NCBI RefSeq assembly: GCF_003004785.1 | Contig: NZ_PVZS01000037.1 | Coordinates: 1-40,944, forward strand | DNA: 40,944 nucleotides | Direction: 5' to 3' | DNA from: Alsobacter soli | Lineage (GTDB): Bacteria > Pseudomonadota > Alphaproteobacteria > Rhizobiales > Beijerinckiaceae | Shown here: piece after piece, positions 18,918 to 27,834 of the stretch | How the letters are laid out: each line of letters begins with the position of its first letter | Numbering within the stretch: the stretch's first letter is position 1 | Notes under the pieces: generated by a model | What the model saw: the letters and a program-made list of their open reading frames with translations, nothing else | Databases searched by the model: none | What the model was told of the DNA's origin: nothing | Program-made: the position numbers and the translations under genes

Positions 18918-19241
18918 TCACTTCTTCTTCAGGCACTCGCTGGAGAACTGGCGCCAGGTCTTGCCCTCGGTCTTGCCGGCCTTCTTGGCGGCCTGCCACT
19001 CGGCGCCGCATTCCTTCATGCGGTTGCGGGCGGCCATTTGGGCTTCCGAAGGCGCCTTCTTCTCAGCCGCCGGGGCGGCGGCCGAGGGCGCAGCCGGCGC
19101 CGTCGGGGCAGTGGCCGGCGCGGCGGGAGCCGCCGTGGTCGCGGGCTTCTTCAGGGGATTGGTGGTCGCGGCCGTCTGGGCCAGGGAGGGGGCGGTGGCC
19201 GCCAGCATGATGGCGAGGGCGGCGAAAAGGCTGGTCTTCAT
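18918..19241 (-). CDS. Exported PsiF-like protein
   Basis: The 107-residue precursor has a signal peptide (MKTSLFAALAIMLAATAPSLAQ). An Ala/Pro/Thr-rich linker (about residues 23-70) leads to a C-terminal module RMKECGAEWQAAKKAGKTEG...WRQFSSECLKKK. Its two cysteines and basic pattern resemble the PsiF repeat of periplasmic proteins, found widely in Hyphomicrobiales. The ATG at 19241 follows GGGGAG at a 9-nt spacing; the frame continues upstream to 19388 but that part lies before the signal peptide. Function is unknown. The flanking gap 19242-19546 shows only ribosome-binding sites and no further gene. Confidence 0.8.
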   Translation of the reverse strand: MKTSLFAALAIMLAATAPSLAQTAATTNPLKKPATTAAPAAPATAPTAPAAPSAAAPAAEKKAPSEAQMAARNRMKECGAEWQAAKKAGKTEGKTWRQFSSECLKKK

Positions 19242-19546
19242 GGAAAAGAACTCCCCATGCCTCGGGGCCACAAGCCCACGGCGGGAACCCGCCGCCGTTG
19301 CAGACTTTCCGCGAACGCGAAGCAACGTAGCATCCTTGATGCAAGAACGCCGGGCAAGGGGGCGAAGCTCATCCTTGCGCACTATCAATCTCCGGCCGGG
19401 CGCCGTCAGCGGCTCATCCGGGCGGCGAAGCCGGTCGTTGCGGCGCGAGCCCGCTTGAACGCGGGACGGCTTTGCGCGCGTTCGGCTTCCCGCGGAGGAG
19501 GGCGCGTCCTACCTTCCGGGCTCCAGCACCGCCGAGGAGCCCGAAC

Positions 19547-20257
19547 ATGGCCGCAGCACCCGGAAAGCCCATCGAACTGTATTACTGGCCCACGCCCAAC
19601 GGCTGGAAGATCAGCATCATGCTGGAGGAAACAGGGCTGCCCTACACGGTGCTCCCCGTGAACATCGGCAAGGGCGACCAGTTCAAGCCGGAATTCCTCG
19701 CCATCTCCCCCAACAACCGCATGCCGGCCATCGTCGACCCGGACGGTCCCGGAGGCCAGACCATCTCGGTGTTCGAGTCCGGCGCCATCCTGCAGTACCT
19801 CGGTCGCAAGACGGGGCAGTTCTATCCCGCCGACGAGCGTCAGCGCGTGGCGGTCGAGGAATGGCTGTTCTGGCAGATCGGCGGCCTGGGGCCCATGGCC
19901 GGGCAGGCCCACCATTTCCGAATCTATGCGCCCGAGAAGGTGCCTTATGGCATCGCCCGCTACACCAACGAGGTGAACCGGCTCTACGGCGTGATGAACA
20001 AGCGCCTCGCCGACCATGAGTACCTGGCCGGGGCCTATTCGATCGCTGACATGGCCTGCGTGGGCTGGGTGAAGGGCTGGGAGCGCCAGGGCCAGAACCT
20101 GGACGACTTCCCGCACCTGAAGCGCTGGTTCGAGACCGTGATGGCGCGCCCGGCGGTCGTGCGCGGAATGGCGGTGCTCGCGGAGGAGCGCAACAAGGTG
20201 GATCTCTCGAAGGACAAGGAGGCGCAGGCCGTTCTGTTCGGGCAAAAGGCGCGCTGA
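19547..20257 (+). CDS. YfcG/YghU-type glutathione S-transferase
   Basis: The 236-residue protein has the nu-class GST hallmarks: IELYYWPTPNGWKISIMLEE (TPNG in place of a catalytic Ser/Tyr), NIGKGDQFKPEFLAISPNNR, MPAIVDPDG and VFESGAILQYLGRKTG. The C-terminal helical domain contains GAYSIADMACVGWV. In E. coli YfcG and YghU these motifs go with glutathione-dependent disulfide reductase and peroxidase activity, not classical conjugation. The ATG has GAGGAG 7-8 nt upstream. It is monocistronic as far as can be seen. Confidence 0.93.
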   Translation: MAAAPGKPIELYYWPTPNGWKISIMLEETGLPYTVLPVNIGKGDQFKPEFLAISPNNRMPAIVDPDGPGGQTISVFESGAILQYLGRKTGQFYPADERQRVAVEEWLFWQIGGLGPMAGQAHHFRIYAPEKVPYGIARYTNEVNRLYGVMNKRLADHEYLAGAYSIADMACVGWVKGWERQGQNLDDFPHLKRWFETVMARPAVVRGMAVLAEERNKVDLSKDKEAQAVLFGQKAR

Positions 20258-20522
20258 AGGATGTGCGGCGGCCCCAGTGGTCGCCGCCCCGCCGCGGCCG
20301 GCGCAGCCGTCGCCAGAGTCAACGAAAAATGAAGCGCCGGGCGGCCACGTCGGCCCGATTGCCTTGAAAGTTCGACGTTTTCCGGAGTTCTGCGGTGAAT
20401 CGGAAGTAAAGTTCACCCTTCATTTTCGATTCGATTACCGCTTGTTTAGCGTCCTGATTCACGAGCCTTTGAAACAATTGCCGTTCAATAGCCCCATGAC
20501 GGCGAGGTGAAAGCAACGTGAT

Positions 20523-20562
20523 CGCTTCGCCAAAGATCTTCGATAATCTCCGCGAAGCGGAG
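20523..20562 (+). promoter_or_regulatory. Mutually exclusive hairpins in the Sel1-gene leader
   Basis: CGCTTCGC (20523-20530) is the perfect complement of GCGAAGCG (20552-20559). CTCCGC (20548-20553) pairs with GCGGAG (20557-20562) around a GAA loop. The second hairpin would bury GGAG, the best ribosome-binding site for an in-frame TTG at 20567; the first leaves most of it free. The rest of 20258-20522 is AT-richer than its surroundings and has no convincing gene. Confidence 0.4.
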
Positions 20563-20581
20563 TTCATTGGGAAACAGGATC

Positions 20582-20851
20582 ATGGCGCGTTTTGAAATGA
20601 ACACGGCCGAAATGGCCTGCATCGCTTCCGCCGAAATGGACGGATTGGCTTTCCTGGAACTGGGCATGATGTACGCCGCCGGGCGTTCGGCGCCGGTGGA
20701 TCGGGTCGAAGCCCACAAGTGGCTGAACATCGCCGCCATGCGGGGCTGCCGCGAGGCCATCGGGCTGCGCGCGGAACTCGCCTCCGAGATGAGCCGCGAG
20801 GAGATCGCCGAGGCCCAGCGCGCCGCGCGCCTGTGGCTCACGGTCCACTGA
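20582..20851 (+). CDS. Small Sel1-repeat protein
   Basis: The 89-residue cytoplasmic protein holds one Sel1-like repeat: FLELGMMYAAGRSAPVDRVE followed by AHKWLNIAAMRGCREA. The pattern ALG..Y..G...D...A..W...AA..G matches the family. Such helical repeats mediate protein contacts. The C-terminal helix is rich in Glu and Arg. The ATG at 20582 is preceded only by AGGA three bases away; a TTG at 20567 has GGAG at a better distance and would add five residues. Related single-repeat proteins are common in Hyphomicrobiales without known function. Confidence 0.8.
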   Translation: MARFEMNTAEMACIASAEMDGLAFLELGMMYAAGRSAPVDRVEAHKWLNIAAMRGCREAIGLRAELASEMSREEIAEAQRAARLWLTVH

Positions 20852-20968
20852 TCGGGGTGACCCGCCGCGGCTCGCCTGGGGCCGCCCACGACCCGGGCGC
20901 AGCGACCGCGGAGAGAGCAATCAGGGCCGTTGACCCGTAGCCCCTGATCGCCTAGACCTTGCCCCGCC

Positions 20969-21062
20969 GGAGACGTGGCCGAGTGGCTGAAGGCGGCGGT
21001 TTGCTAAACCGTTATAGGGTTGTAAAGCCCTATCGAGGGTTCGAATCCCTCCGTCTCCGCCA
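20969..21062 (+). tRNA. tRNA-Ser (anticodon GCU)
   Basis: Acceptor GGAGACG (20969-20975) pairs with CGTCTCC (21052-21058), followed by discriminator G and an encoded CCA (21060-21062). The D-arm is GTGGCCGAGTGGCTGAAGGC. The anticodon loop TTGCTAA places GCT at 21003-21005. The long variable arm TATAGGGTTGTAAAGCCCTA is typical of class II tRNA-Ser. The T-arm is GGGTTCGAATCCC. It reads AGC and AGU codons. Confidence 0.97.
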
Positions 21063-21278
21063 GCGCCTTGTCCTGGCTACCTGGGCCGGATCGGCCGTTT
21101 GCCGGCGGCCTCATTGAGAGCCGGTATCTTCAGACCGAGCCCGCCATTACCGGTTAGGGCGGTGTAAAACGGCACAGACCGGTCGCAAGGCATTATTCGA
21201 CAATAGGTTGGTCCCCGCTTCGCTCAGGCGAAAGCGCCCTCGCACTCGGACATCAACTCCGAAGGAAGGGAACAGACC

Positions 21279-22679
21279 ATGACCATGCGGCCTGACCCCA
21301 CATTTTACGCGACACCGCGGCTCGCGATGGAGGCTCCGCCCGAGAAGCACGCCTATGCGCTCATGCTGAGCGGCGATTTCTCCCAGCCCGACGGACTGGC
21401 CGTCATTGATGTCGACCCCGCTTCGAAGACCTGCGGCTCCATCGTCTACACGGTGATGATGCCCAACAGGGGCGACGAGTTTCACCATTTTGGCTGGAAT
21501 GCGTGCTCATCGGCGCTGTCGCCCCTGACCGGGCACGCTTTCCTCGAGCGGCGCTACCTGATCATCCCCGGGATGCGCTCGTCCCGCATCTATGTGATCG
21601 ATACGAGGCCGGACCCGACCCAGGCATCGATCCACAAGATCATCGAGCCGGAGGAGATCTTCCGGAAAACCGGCTACTCCCGTCCGCACACGATCCACTG
21701 CGGGCCGGAAGGCATCTACGTCTCGACTCTTGGGGGCGGCGGAGCCGACGGCACGCAAGGCCCGCCCGGCATCTTCATCCTGGACTGCCAGACCTTCGAA
21801 GTGCTGGGCCGCTGGGAGATCGATCGCGGCCCGCAGGACAAGCACTATGATTTCTGGTGGAACCTGCCTCGCGACTACATGGTCTCGAGCGAATGGGCGC
21901 TGCCGCCGCAATTCGAGAACGGCATCGTTCCCGAGGATCTCCTGTCCAACAAATACGGCCACCGGCTGCATTTCTGGGACCTGAGGGCTCGCCGGAACGT
22001 GCAGACGATCGACCTCGGCGCCAACCACCAGATGGCGCTCGAAGTCCGTCCGGCCCACGATCCCGTCAAGGAATATGGCTTCGTCGGCGTCGTGGTGGAC
22101 ACGACGAACCTCGAGGGGTCGATCTGGACCTGGTGGCGGCAGGGCGGCTCCTTCCATTGCCGCAAGACGGCGACGATCCCGCCCGAGCCGGCCTCCAAGG
22201 ATATTCTTCCACCCCTGCTGCAGGGTTTCGAGGCCGTGCCGCCTCTGGTCACGGACATCGATCTCTCGCTCGACGACCGGTTCCTCTACGTCTCCTGCTG
22301 GGGCACAGGCGAGATGCGCCAATACGACGTTTCTGATCCCATGGCGCCGAGACTGGCGGGTTCGGTGCACATCGGCGGCATCGCGCGCCGGACGAAGCAC
22401 CCGGGCGGCGTCGACTTCCAAGGCGGCCCGCAGATGGTCGAGATCAGCCGCGACGGCAGGCGCGTCTACTGGACCAACTCACTGTACTCGACCTGGGATG
22501 ACCAGTTCTATCCGCGCGGGATCCCTGGAGCGATGGTGAAGGCCAATGCCGGAGCGAACGGCGGCCTGGAACTCGACCCGAACTTCTTTGTCGAGTTCCC
22601 GAAGGGCTATCGCTCCCACCAGATCCGCCTCGAGGGCGGCGACTGTTCCACGGACTCGTTCTGCTACCCCTCGGTGTGA
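21279..22679 (+). CDS. mtoX: Methanethiol oxidase / selenium-binding protein 56 family
   Basis: The 466-residue protein belongs to the SBP56/SELENBP1 family. Bacterial and human members oxidise methanethiol to formaldehyde, hydrogen sulfide and hydrogen peroxide, and the bacterial enzyme is copper-dependent. Signatures: DEFHHFGWNACSSAL with Cys76 at the position of the selenium-binding Cys in SELENBP1, RYLIIPGMRSSRIYVID, SRPHTIHCGPEGIYVSTLGG, DKHYDFWWNLPRDYMVSSEW, GHRLHFWDLR, and the C-terminal SHQIRLEGGDCSTDSFCYPS. Many conserved His residues fit a metal site. No signal peptide is seen, unlike the periplasmic Hyphomicrobium enzyme. GGAAGGGAA precedes the ATG. A membrane-protein gene follows after 7 bp. 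Confidence 0.93.
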   Translation: MTMRPDPTFYATPRLAMEAPPEKHAYALMLSGDFSQPDGLAVIDVDPASKTCGSIVYTVMMPNRGDEFHHFGWNACSSALSPLTGHAFLERRYLIIPGMRSSRIYVIDTRPDPTQASIHKIIEPEEIFRKTGYSRPHTIHCGPEGIYVSTLGGGGADGTQGPPGIFILDCQTFEVLGRWEIDRGPQDKHYDFWWNLPRDYMVSSEWALPPQFENGIVPEDLLSNKYGHRLHFWDLRARRNVQTIDLGANHQMALEVRPAHDPVKEYGFVGVVVDTTNLEGSIWTWWRQGGSFHCRKTATIPPEPASKDILPPLLQGFEAVPPLVTDIDLSLDDRFLYVSCWGTGEMRQYDVSDPMAPRLAGSVHIGGIARRTKHPGGVDFQGGPQMVEISRDGRRVYWTNSLYSTWDDQFYPRGIPGAMVKANAGANGGLELDPNFFVEFPKGYRSHQIRLEGGDCSTDSFCYPSV

Positions 22680-22686
22680 TCGCGAG

Positions 22687-23352
22687 ATGAATGGCTGGAC
22701 CACGGCCAGCCTCTGGCTGGCCGTCCTTTCTAGCGGCTTGTACCACGGGGTGAACCCCGGGATGGGCTGGCCGCTGGCCGTGTCGGCTGCGTGGATGGGG
22801 GAGGGAAGGCGCGAACTCCTGCCCGCGCTCGCCGCGTTGGCGGCGGGGCATTTCCTCGCCATGGCGGTCATCCTGCTGCCCTTCGCCGCCATGGCGGCCC
22901 TCGTGACTTGGGAGCGCGAAATCAGGGGCGGGGCGGGCCTGGCCGTTCTCGGGGTCGGAATCTTGCTGCTGGCCAACAGGCGGCATCCGCGCTTCCTGGC
23001 CCGGATCGAGCCGACGCGGCTCGCATTCTGGTCCTTCGCGGCCGCGACCGCCCACGGAGCCGGGCTGATGCTCGTGCCGATCTATCTCGGGCTTTGCCGG
23101 CCGGAACGGCTCGATGACGGCCATCGCGCGGCTGGCGCCCTCATGGCGGGCAACGCTGCGGTGGCGGTGCAGGTCGCGGCGGCGCATGCCGTCGTCATGA
23201 TCGTCTCCGGCGGCGTCCTTGCGCTGGCCGTGCATGCGTGGCTTGGACCGCAATACATCAGGCGAGCCTGGTTCAACCTAGACGTCGCTTGGCCGCTCAG
23301 CCTTGTTCTCGTCGGCGGGATCGGCTTGGCTGCCTCGGTGTCCGGGACCTAG
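22687..23352 (+). CDS. Polytopic membrane protein next to methanethiol oxidase gene
   Basis: The 221-residue protein has about six hydrophobic segments. Conserved-looking intramembrane histidines occur in LYHGVNPGMGWPLAV (segment 1), LAAGHFLAMAV (segment 2), ATAHGAGLMLVPIY (segment 4) and VAAAHAVVMI (segment 5). This His-Gly pattern recalls metal permeases such as NicO or HupE/UreJ, but I cannot place it in a named family. The ATG at 22687 is 7 bp from the mtoX stop, so the two are surely co-transcribed. Supplying or clearing a metal, or exporting a sulfur product, for the oxidase is a guess from context. No gene is seen in 23353-23503. Confidence 0.75.
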   Translation: MNGWTTASLWLAVLSSGLYHGVNPGMGWPLAVSAAWMGEGRRELLPALAALAAGHFLAMAVILLPFAAMAALVTWEREIRGGAGLAVLGVGILLLANRRHPRFLARIEPTRLAFWSFAAATAHGAGLMLVPIYLGLCRPERLDDGHRAAGALMAGNAAVAVQVAAAHAVVMIVSGGVLALAVHAWLGPQYIRRAWFNLDVAWPLSLVLVGGIGLAASVSGT

Positions 23353-23503
23353 CCGCTGATCCGCCATGTTTGGCGAGCAGCAGCCGTTGCGCAGTAACGA
23401 GCACGTGCTGCCCGTCGCCAGTCAGTTGCTCAGCCGAGCGGTTGCCCTCGCGCTGCACAGATCCGAATGGCGGCAAGCCACAACATGGGCCGGACCTTGA
23501 CCA

Positions 23504-25006
23504 TCAGGCGCCGTAGCGTTCGGCGAGACGCCTGATGTAGGCGTCGGGCGCAAGCGGACTGCCGGTGGCGTGCTGCAGGATCTCCGTGCGGCTGCGGCGG
23601 CGGCCGTGGCGCCAGACGCGGTCGCGAAGCCAAGCGCCGAGGGGGGCGTAGTCGCCCCGGTCCAGTCCGTCCGAGACCCCGTCCACGCGCATGGCGGCCT
23701 CGAACAGCTGGGCCGCCATGACGTTGCCGATGGTGTAGGTGCAGAAAGAGCCGATCATCCCTGACGACCAGTGGATGTCCTGCAGCACGCCACGGCGGTC
23801 GTCGGGCGGCGTCAGGCCCAGATGGCGGCGCATGGCGTCGTTCCAGGCGGCCGGAAGATCGCCGACGGAGAGTCCGCCGTCCATCAAGGCGGCCTCCAGT
23901 TCGACCCGCACCATGATGTGGAGATCGTAGGTCAGTTCGTCCGCCTCCACGCGGATGAGGCTCGGACGGACCACCGTCACTGCGGCGTAGAACTGGTCCG
24001 GGGTGAGGCTGGCCAGCGCGTCCGGGAACGCCGCCTGCAGATCGGCGAAGTGCAGACGCCAGAAACGCAGGCTGCGGCCCACATGGTTCTCCCAGAGCCG
24101 GGACTGCGACTCGTGGGCGCCGAAGCTCGTCCCGCCGACCGCGTAGAGGCCGACGAGGTCGGTCGCGAAGGCGCTGCGCGTGTAGCCGGGGTCGACGTTC
24201 TGCTCGTAAAGGCCATGCCCGGTTTCGTGGAAGGCGCCGAACAGGGCCGGGCGCAGATCCTGGACGTTGAACCGCGTCGTGATCCGGACGTCGCTGCGCG
24301 TGAACGAGATTTCGAACGGGTGAACCGTCGCGTCGAGGCGGCCGCGGCCGAAGTCGTAGCCGAACAGCGCGGCGAAGCGCTTGGCCGTCTCGGCCTGGAT
24401 GGATGGGGGGAAGGGGCCGCCGGAGAGCTCGGCCGGCGGCCGCTCGCGCGCCTTCTCGAGCAACGGCGCAATTCCGAGACGAAGGTCCGAGAACAGCGGC
24501 TGAAGAGTTGCGACAGTCTCGCCGGGCTCGTAGAGCCCAATCATGGCGTCGTAGCGGTGCTCCGACCAGCCGATGGCGTCCGCGTAGTCGCGCGTGCTGG
24601 CGACCGTCTCTTCCAGCCAGGGCGCGAACGCGGCGAAGTCATTGGCGTCGCGCGCCGCCGCCCAGGCCGCGTTGGCCTTGGCGCGGATCGCCGCCCGTCG
24701 CTCCACGAGCTCGGCTGGCACGCGCCGGTGCAAGCTCACGGCCTGGCGGATCTGACGAAGCTCCTCGTGCGCGTCGTCGTCAGGCGGCAGGCCGGCGACT
24801 TCCTGCTCGGCTTGGTCCAGCAACTCGAGCGTCTGGTCGGCCGCGATCATGTCGCGCGCCAGCCGGGTCGCGGTCGCGATCTGATGGCCTCGCGACTCCG
24901 TGCCTCCGGCCGGCATCATCGTGCGGCTGTCCCAGACAAGCAGGTTGAGCGTGCACAGCAGGTCGGAAACGGTCGCGATGCGCTGACGCAAAGCTGTCAG
25001 GCTCAT
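23504..25006 (-). CDS. M32 family carboxypeptidase (Taq type)
   Basis: The 500-residue zinc metallocarboxypeptidase removes C-terminal residues from peptides in the cytoplasm. The zinc motif HETGH is at residues 260-264 in GAFHETGHGLYEQN, the M32 signature. Other M32 blocks are TMMPAGGTESRGHQIA near the N-terminus, RSAFATDLVGLYAVGGTSFG, ESQSRLWENHVGRS and DIHWSSGMIGSFCTYTIGN. Length equals the family norm. The ATG at 25006 is preferred (MSLTALRQRIATVSDLL); AGAGGA lies upstream. It is the last gene of the leftward operon, 13 bp after the second ATPase. This places peptide hydrolysis directly behind peptide import. Confidence 0.95.
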   Translation of the reverse strand: MSLTALRQRIATVSDLLCTLNLLVWDSRTMMPAGGTESRGHQIATATRLARDMIAADQTLELLDQAEQEVAGLPPDDDAHEELRQIRQAVSLHRRVPAELVERRAAIRAKANAAWAAARDANDFAAFAPWLEETVASTRDYADAIGWSEHRYDAMIGLYEPGETVATLQPLFSDLRLGIAPLLEKARERPPAELSGGPFPPSIQAETAKRFAALFGYDFGRGRLDATVHPFEISFTRSDVRITTRFNVQDLRPALFGAFHETGHGLYEQNVDPGYTRSAFATDLVGLYAVGGTSFGAHESQSRLWENHVGRSLRFWRLHFADLQAAFPDALASLTPDQFYAAVTVVRPSLIRVEADELTYDLHIMVRVELEAALMDGGLSVGDLPAAWNDAMRRHLGLTPPDDRRGVLQDIHWSSGMIGSFCTYTIGNVMAAQLFEAAMRVDGVSDGLDRGDYAPLGAWLRDRVWRHGRRRSRTEILQHATGSPLAPDAYIRRLAERYGA

Positions 25007-25019
25007 GGGGAGGATCCTC

Positions 25020-26015
25020 TCAGGTCGAGGGCGCGCCCGCGAGATGGCACGCCACGGGCCAGCCGCCATGGCGTCGGTCCAGGGCTGGGACCTCCGTCCT
25101 GCAGCGCGGCTCCGCGATGGGGCAGCGGGGATGGAAGGGGCATCCAGGCGGCGGGGCGATGGGGCTCGGCAGTTCCCCGCGCACGGCTTCCCGGGTCGAG
25201 CGCTGGTGGGGGTCGACCTGCGGCACGGCCGCGATCAGGGCGCGCGTGTAGGGATGCCGCGGCGCCGTGAACACGGCCTCCGTGTCGCCGGTCTCGACCA
25301 CCTTGCCGAGATACATCACGGCCAGCCGGTGCGATACGTGCCGGACGAGCCGCAAATCGTGGGTGATGAACACAAGGGAGAGGCCGAGCCGGTCCTGCAA
25401 CTCCAAAAACAGGTTCACCACCTGGGCCTGCACCGACACATCGAGCGCCGAGACAGGCTCGTCGGCGATGATGACGGATGGCTCCACCGCGAGAGCTCGG
25501 GCGATGCCGACGCGCTGCCGCTGGCCGCCGGAGAACTCGTGGGGATAGCGGTCCGCGGCGTCGCGCGGCAGGTGGACCAGGTCGAGCAATGCGCCGACCC
25601 GATCGCGCGTCGCCGAGGGCTCCACGATCCGGTGGACGGTCAGCGCCTCAGCCAGGGCGTCGCCGACCGACAGGCGCGGGTTGAGCGAGGCGTAGGGGTC
25701 CTGGAACACCATCTGGACCCGGCGATGATAGGAGCGGCGGGCCTCGCCCGTGAGACCCAGCACGTCCTTGCCTTCGAACCGGACGGCGCCGCAATCCGGT
25801 TCGTAGAGGCGCACCAGGCACCGCGCCAGGGTGGACTTGCCGCAGCCCGACTCGCCGACGACGCCAAGGGTTTCCCCCCGATTGACGGAGAGAGACACCC
25901 CGCCCAGGGCCTGAAGCGCCCGCTGAGGCCGGCCACGGAGCGCGTCGGCCAGGCTGCGGCCGAGCGGAAAGGCCTTGGTCAGGTTTTCAACCTGCAGGAG
26001 GGCGCCGTCCTTCAC
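25020..26015 (-). CDS. Peptide ABC importer ATP-binding subunit (DppF/OppF type)
   Basis: The 331-residue ATPase has Walker A GESGCGKSTLA, Q-loop MVFQDPYASLNPR, signature FSGGQRQRVGIARALA, Walker B VIIADEPVSALD and H-loop THDLRLVRHVSHR. The C-terminal oligopeptide-transporter extension with clustered cysteines is present (PGCPFHPRCPIAEPRC). It starts with GTG at 26015, overlapping the stop of the preceding ATPase gene (GTGA). It pairs with that subunit to power the two permeases. Confidence 0.95.
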   Translation of the reverse strand: MKDGALLQVENLTKAFPLGRSLADALRGRPQRALQALGGVSLSVNRGETLGVVGESGCGKSTLARCLVRLYEPDCGAVRFEGKDVLGLTGEARRSYHRRVQMVFQDPYASLNPRLSVGDALAEALTVHRIVEPSATRDRVGALLDLVHLPRDAADRYPHEFSGGQRQRVGIARALAVEPSVIIADEPVSALDVSVQAQVVNLFLELQDRLGLSLVFITHDLRLVRHVSHRLAVMYLGKVVETGDTEAVFTAPRHPYTRALIAAVPQVDPHQRSTREAVRGELPSPIAPPPGCPFHPRCPIAEPRCRTEVPALDRRHGGWPVACHLAGAPST

Positions 26016-27010
26016 GCCGGGACCTCCCGCCTGGCGAGCCGGTCACTGGCCCAGCAGGCCGCCTCCTGTCCGGGAGCCACCGGCGCGAAGGGCGGCGCCT
26101 CAGCGCCGCAGCGCCCCTCGGCATAGGCGCATCGAGGCGTGAAGGGGCAGCCCTGGAGGGGCCTGTCGAGGCGCGGGGGCAGGCCGGGGATTGGCCGCAG
26201 CGGCGCCCTCGCGACGCCGCCGTGCGGCATGCTGCGCAGAAGCGCGTCCGTGTAGGCGTGCCCGGGGGCGGTGAAAACGCGGTCCACCGGGCCGGTCTCG
26301 ACGACACGGCCGGCGTACATCACGCTGACCCGCTCGCAGGTCTCCGCCACGACGCCGAGATCGTGGGTGACCAGGACCATGGCCATGCCGAGCTCTCGGC
26401 TGAGGCGCAGCAAGAGCTTGAGGATCTGGTCCTGGATGGTAACGTCCAGCGCGGTGGTCGGCTCGTCGGCCAACAGCAGCTTCGGCTCGGCCGCCAGGGC
26501 GATTGCAATCATGGCGCGTTGGCGCATGCCGCCCGAGAACTCGTGCGGATAGCCGGCCAGCCGCTGCGCCGCCGAAGGGATGCCGACGAGATCGAGCAAC
26601 TCGATGGCTCGGCGTCGACGACCCGCCGCGTCCAGAGCCGTGTGAGCCTGAAGGCTCTCCGCGATCTGAACCCCGATCGGAATCACCGGGTTGAGGGCCG
26701 ACATCGGCTCCTGGAAGATCATTGCGATCTCCCGCCCGCGCAGAGCGCGCAGGCGTTTCTCGGGCATGGCGAGCAGATCTTGCCCGCGCCACCGAGCCTC
26801 GCCGGTCGTGGTCGCGTTGCTGCGCAGCAGGCGCAGGATCGCCCTCAGGGTGACGCTCTTGCCTGAGCCGGATTCTCCGACGAGACCCAGCGTGTCGCCC
26901 GGCGCGAGGGCGAGATTCACGCCGTCGACGGCCCGCACCTCACCGCGGCTGGTGGCGAAGCGGACGCGCAGGTCGCGGACCTCGAGTATGGGCTGTGGAC
27001 GCTCCGTCAT
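26012..27010 (-). CDS. Peptide ABC importer ATP-binding subunit (DppD/OppD type)
   Basis: The 332-residue ATPase has Walker [13 protein letters not shown]-loop [12 protein letters not shown], signature [16 protein letters not shown], Walker [13 protein letters not shown] and H-loop [12 protein letters not shown]. It ends with the oligopeptide-family cysteine cluster [15 protein letters not shown], which in related proteins can hold an iron-sulfur cluster. The ATG at 27010 overlaps the upstream permease stop (ATGA). The longer open frame beyond 27010 is the shadow of the permease gene. Confidence 0.95.
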   Translation of the reverse strand: MTERPQPILEVRDLRVRFATSRGEVRAVDGVNLALAPGDTLGLVGESGSGKSVTLRAILRLLRSNATTTGEARWRGQDLLAMPEKRLRALRGREIAMIFQEPMSALNPVIPIGVQIAESLQAHTALDAAGRRRRAIELLDLVGIPSAAQRLAGYPHEFSGGMRQRAMIAIALAAEPKLLLADEPTTALDVTIQDQILKLLLRLSRELGMAMVLVTHDLGVVAETCERVSVMYAGRVVETGPVDRVFTAPGHAYTDALLRSMPHGGVARAPLRPIPGLPPRLDRPLQGCPFTPRCAYAEGRCGAEAPPFAPVAPGQEAACWASDRLARREVPA

Positions 27011-27834
27011 CGCCGCACGTCCATGAGGTCTGCGAGGCCGTCGCCGAAGAGGCTGAAGCCCATCCCGCACAGCACGATGGCGGCGCCGGGAAAGACCGTG
27101 ATCCACCACGCCTGCGAGAAGAAGTTCTTGCCGTCGGCGATCAGCACGCCCCATTCCGCGGTGGGCGGCTGGGCCCCGAGCCCGAGATAGCCCAGGCTCG
27201 AGCCGAGCAGGATGGCGAGGGCCATGTCGGTCATCCAGTAGACCAGGATCGGACGGGCCGCGTTCGGCAAGATATGGCGCAGCAGGATGCGCCGCTCGGG
27301 GTAGCCGAGCACCTTGGCGGCAGAGACGTAATCCTGCCCGCGCAGGACCATCACCTCCGCCCGCATGAGCCGGGCGTAGAAGACCCAGCCGACCACCCCG
27401 ATGGCGATGTACATGTTGGACAGCCCCGGGCCGAGCACCGCCACGATGGCGATGACCAGCACCAGGAACGGGAAGGTCACGACGAGGTCGACCAGGCGCC
27501 CGAACACGGCGTCGGCCAGCCCGCCGTAATAGCCGACGAGAAGCCCGACGATCGCACCGATCACCAGGGGGCCGAGCGTGGCGAAGATCGCGATCTGCAG
27601 GTCGACCGTCGCCGCCGCGATGGTGCGGGACAGAATGTCCCGGCCGAACTGGTCGGTGCCGAAAGGGTGCGGCGCCGAGGGCGGCTGCAACAGGGCCCCG
27701 TAGTCGAAGGCCAGCGGGTCGTAAGGAGCGATGAGGCCAGGCGCCAGGGCGCAGACCGCCAGGGCCGCCAGAATGACGACGCCGGCGACCAGCGAGACCG
27801 GCGCGCGGCGCCAGGCGAGCGCAACGGCGGTCAT
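27007..27834 (-). CDS. Peptide ABC importer permease (DppC type)
   Basis: The 275-residue inner-membrane permease has the DppC/OppC N-terminal cytoplasmic and first-helix region. The signature GTDQFGRDILSRTI leads into the BPD_transp_1 domain (IVGLLVGYYGG). The coupling EAA-type loop reads MRAEVMVLRGQDYVSAAKVLG. About six membrane helices are predicted. Start and stop overlap its neighbours by 4 bp on both sides. Confidence 0.95.
   Translation of the reverse strand: MTAVALAWRRAPVSLVAGVVILAALAVCALAPGLIAPYDPLAFDYGALLQPPSAPHPFGTDQFGRDILSRTIAAATVDLQIAIFATLGPLVIGAIVGLLVGYYGGLADAVFGRLVDLVVTFPFLVLVIAIVAVLGPGLSNMYIAIGVVGWVFYARLMRAEVMVLRGQDYVSAAKVLGYPERRILLRHILPNAARPILVYWMTDMALAILLGSSLGYLGLGAQPPTAEWGVLIADGKNFFSQAWWITVFPGAAIVLCGMGFSLFGDGLADLMDVRR

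Noticed and set aside
21218-21236. Inverted repeat GCTTCGC...GCGAAAGC before the methanethiol oxidase gene
   Set aside because: Short, imperfect and of a kind frequent by chance in this GC content; no second signal supports a regulatory role.
20969-23503. Genomic island integrated at tRNA-Ser
   Set aside because: No integrase gene and no second copy of the tRNA 3' end was found downstream; the following genes have normal composition.
23771-25270. 499-codon plus-strand frame
   Set aside because: Antisense of the M32 carboxypeptidase gene.
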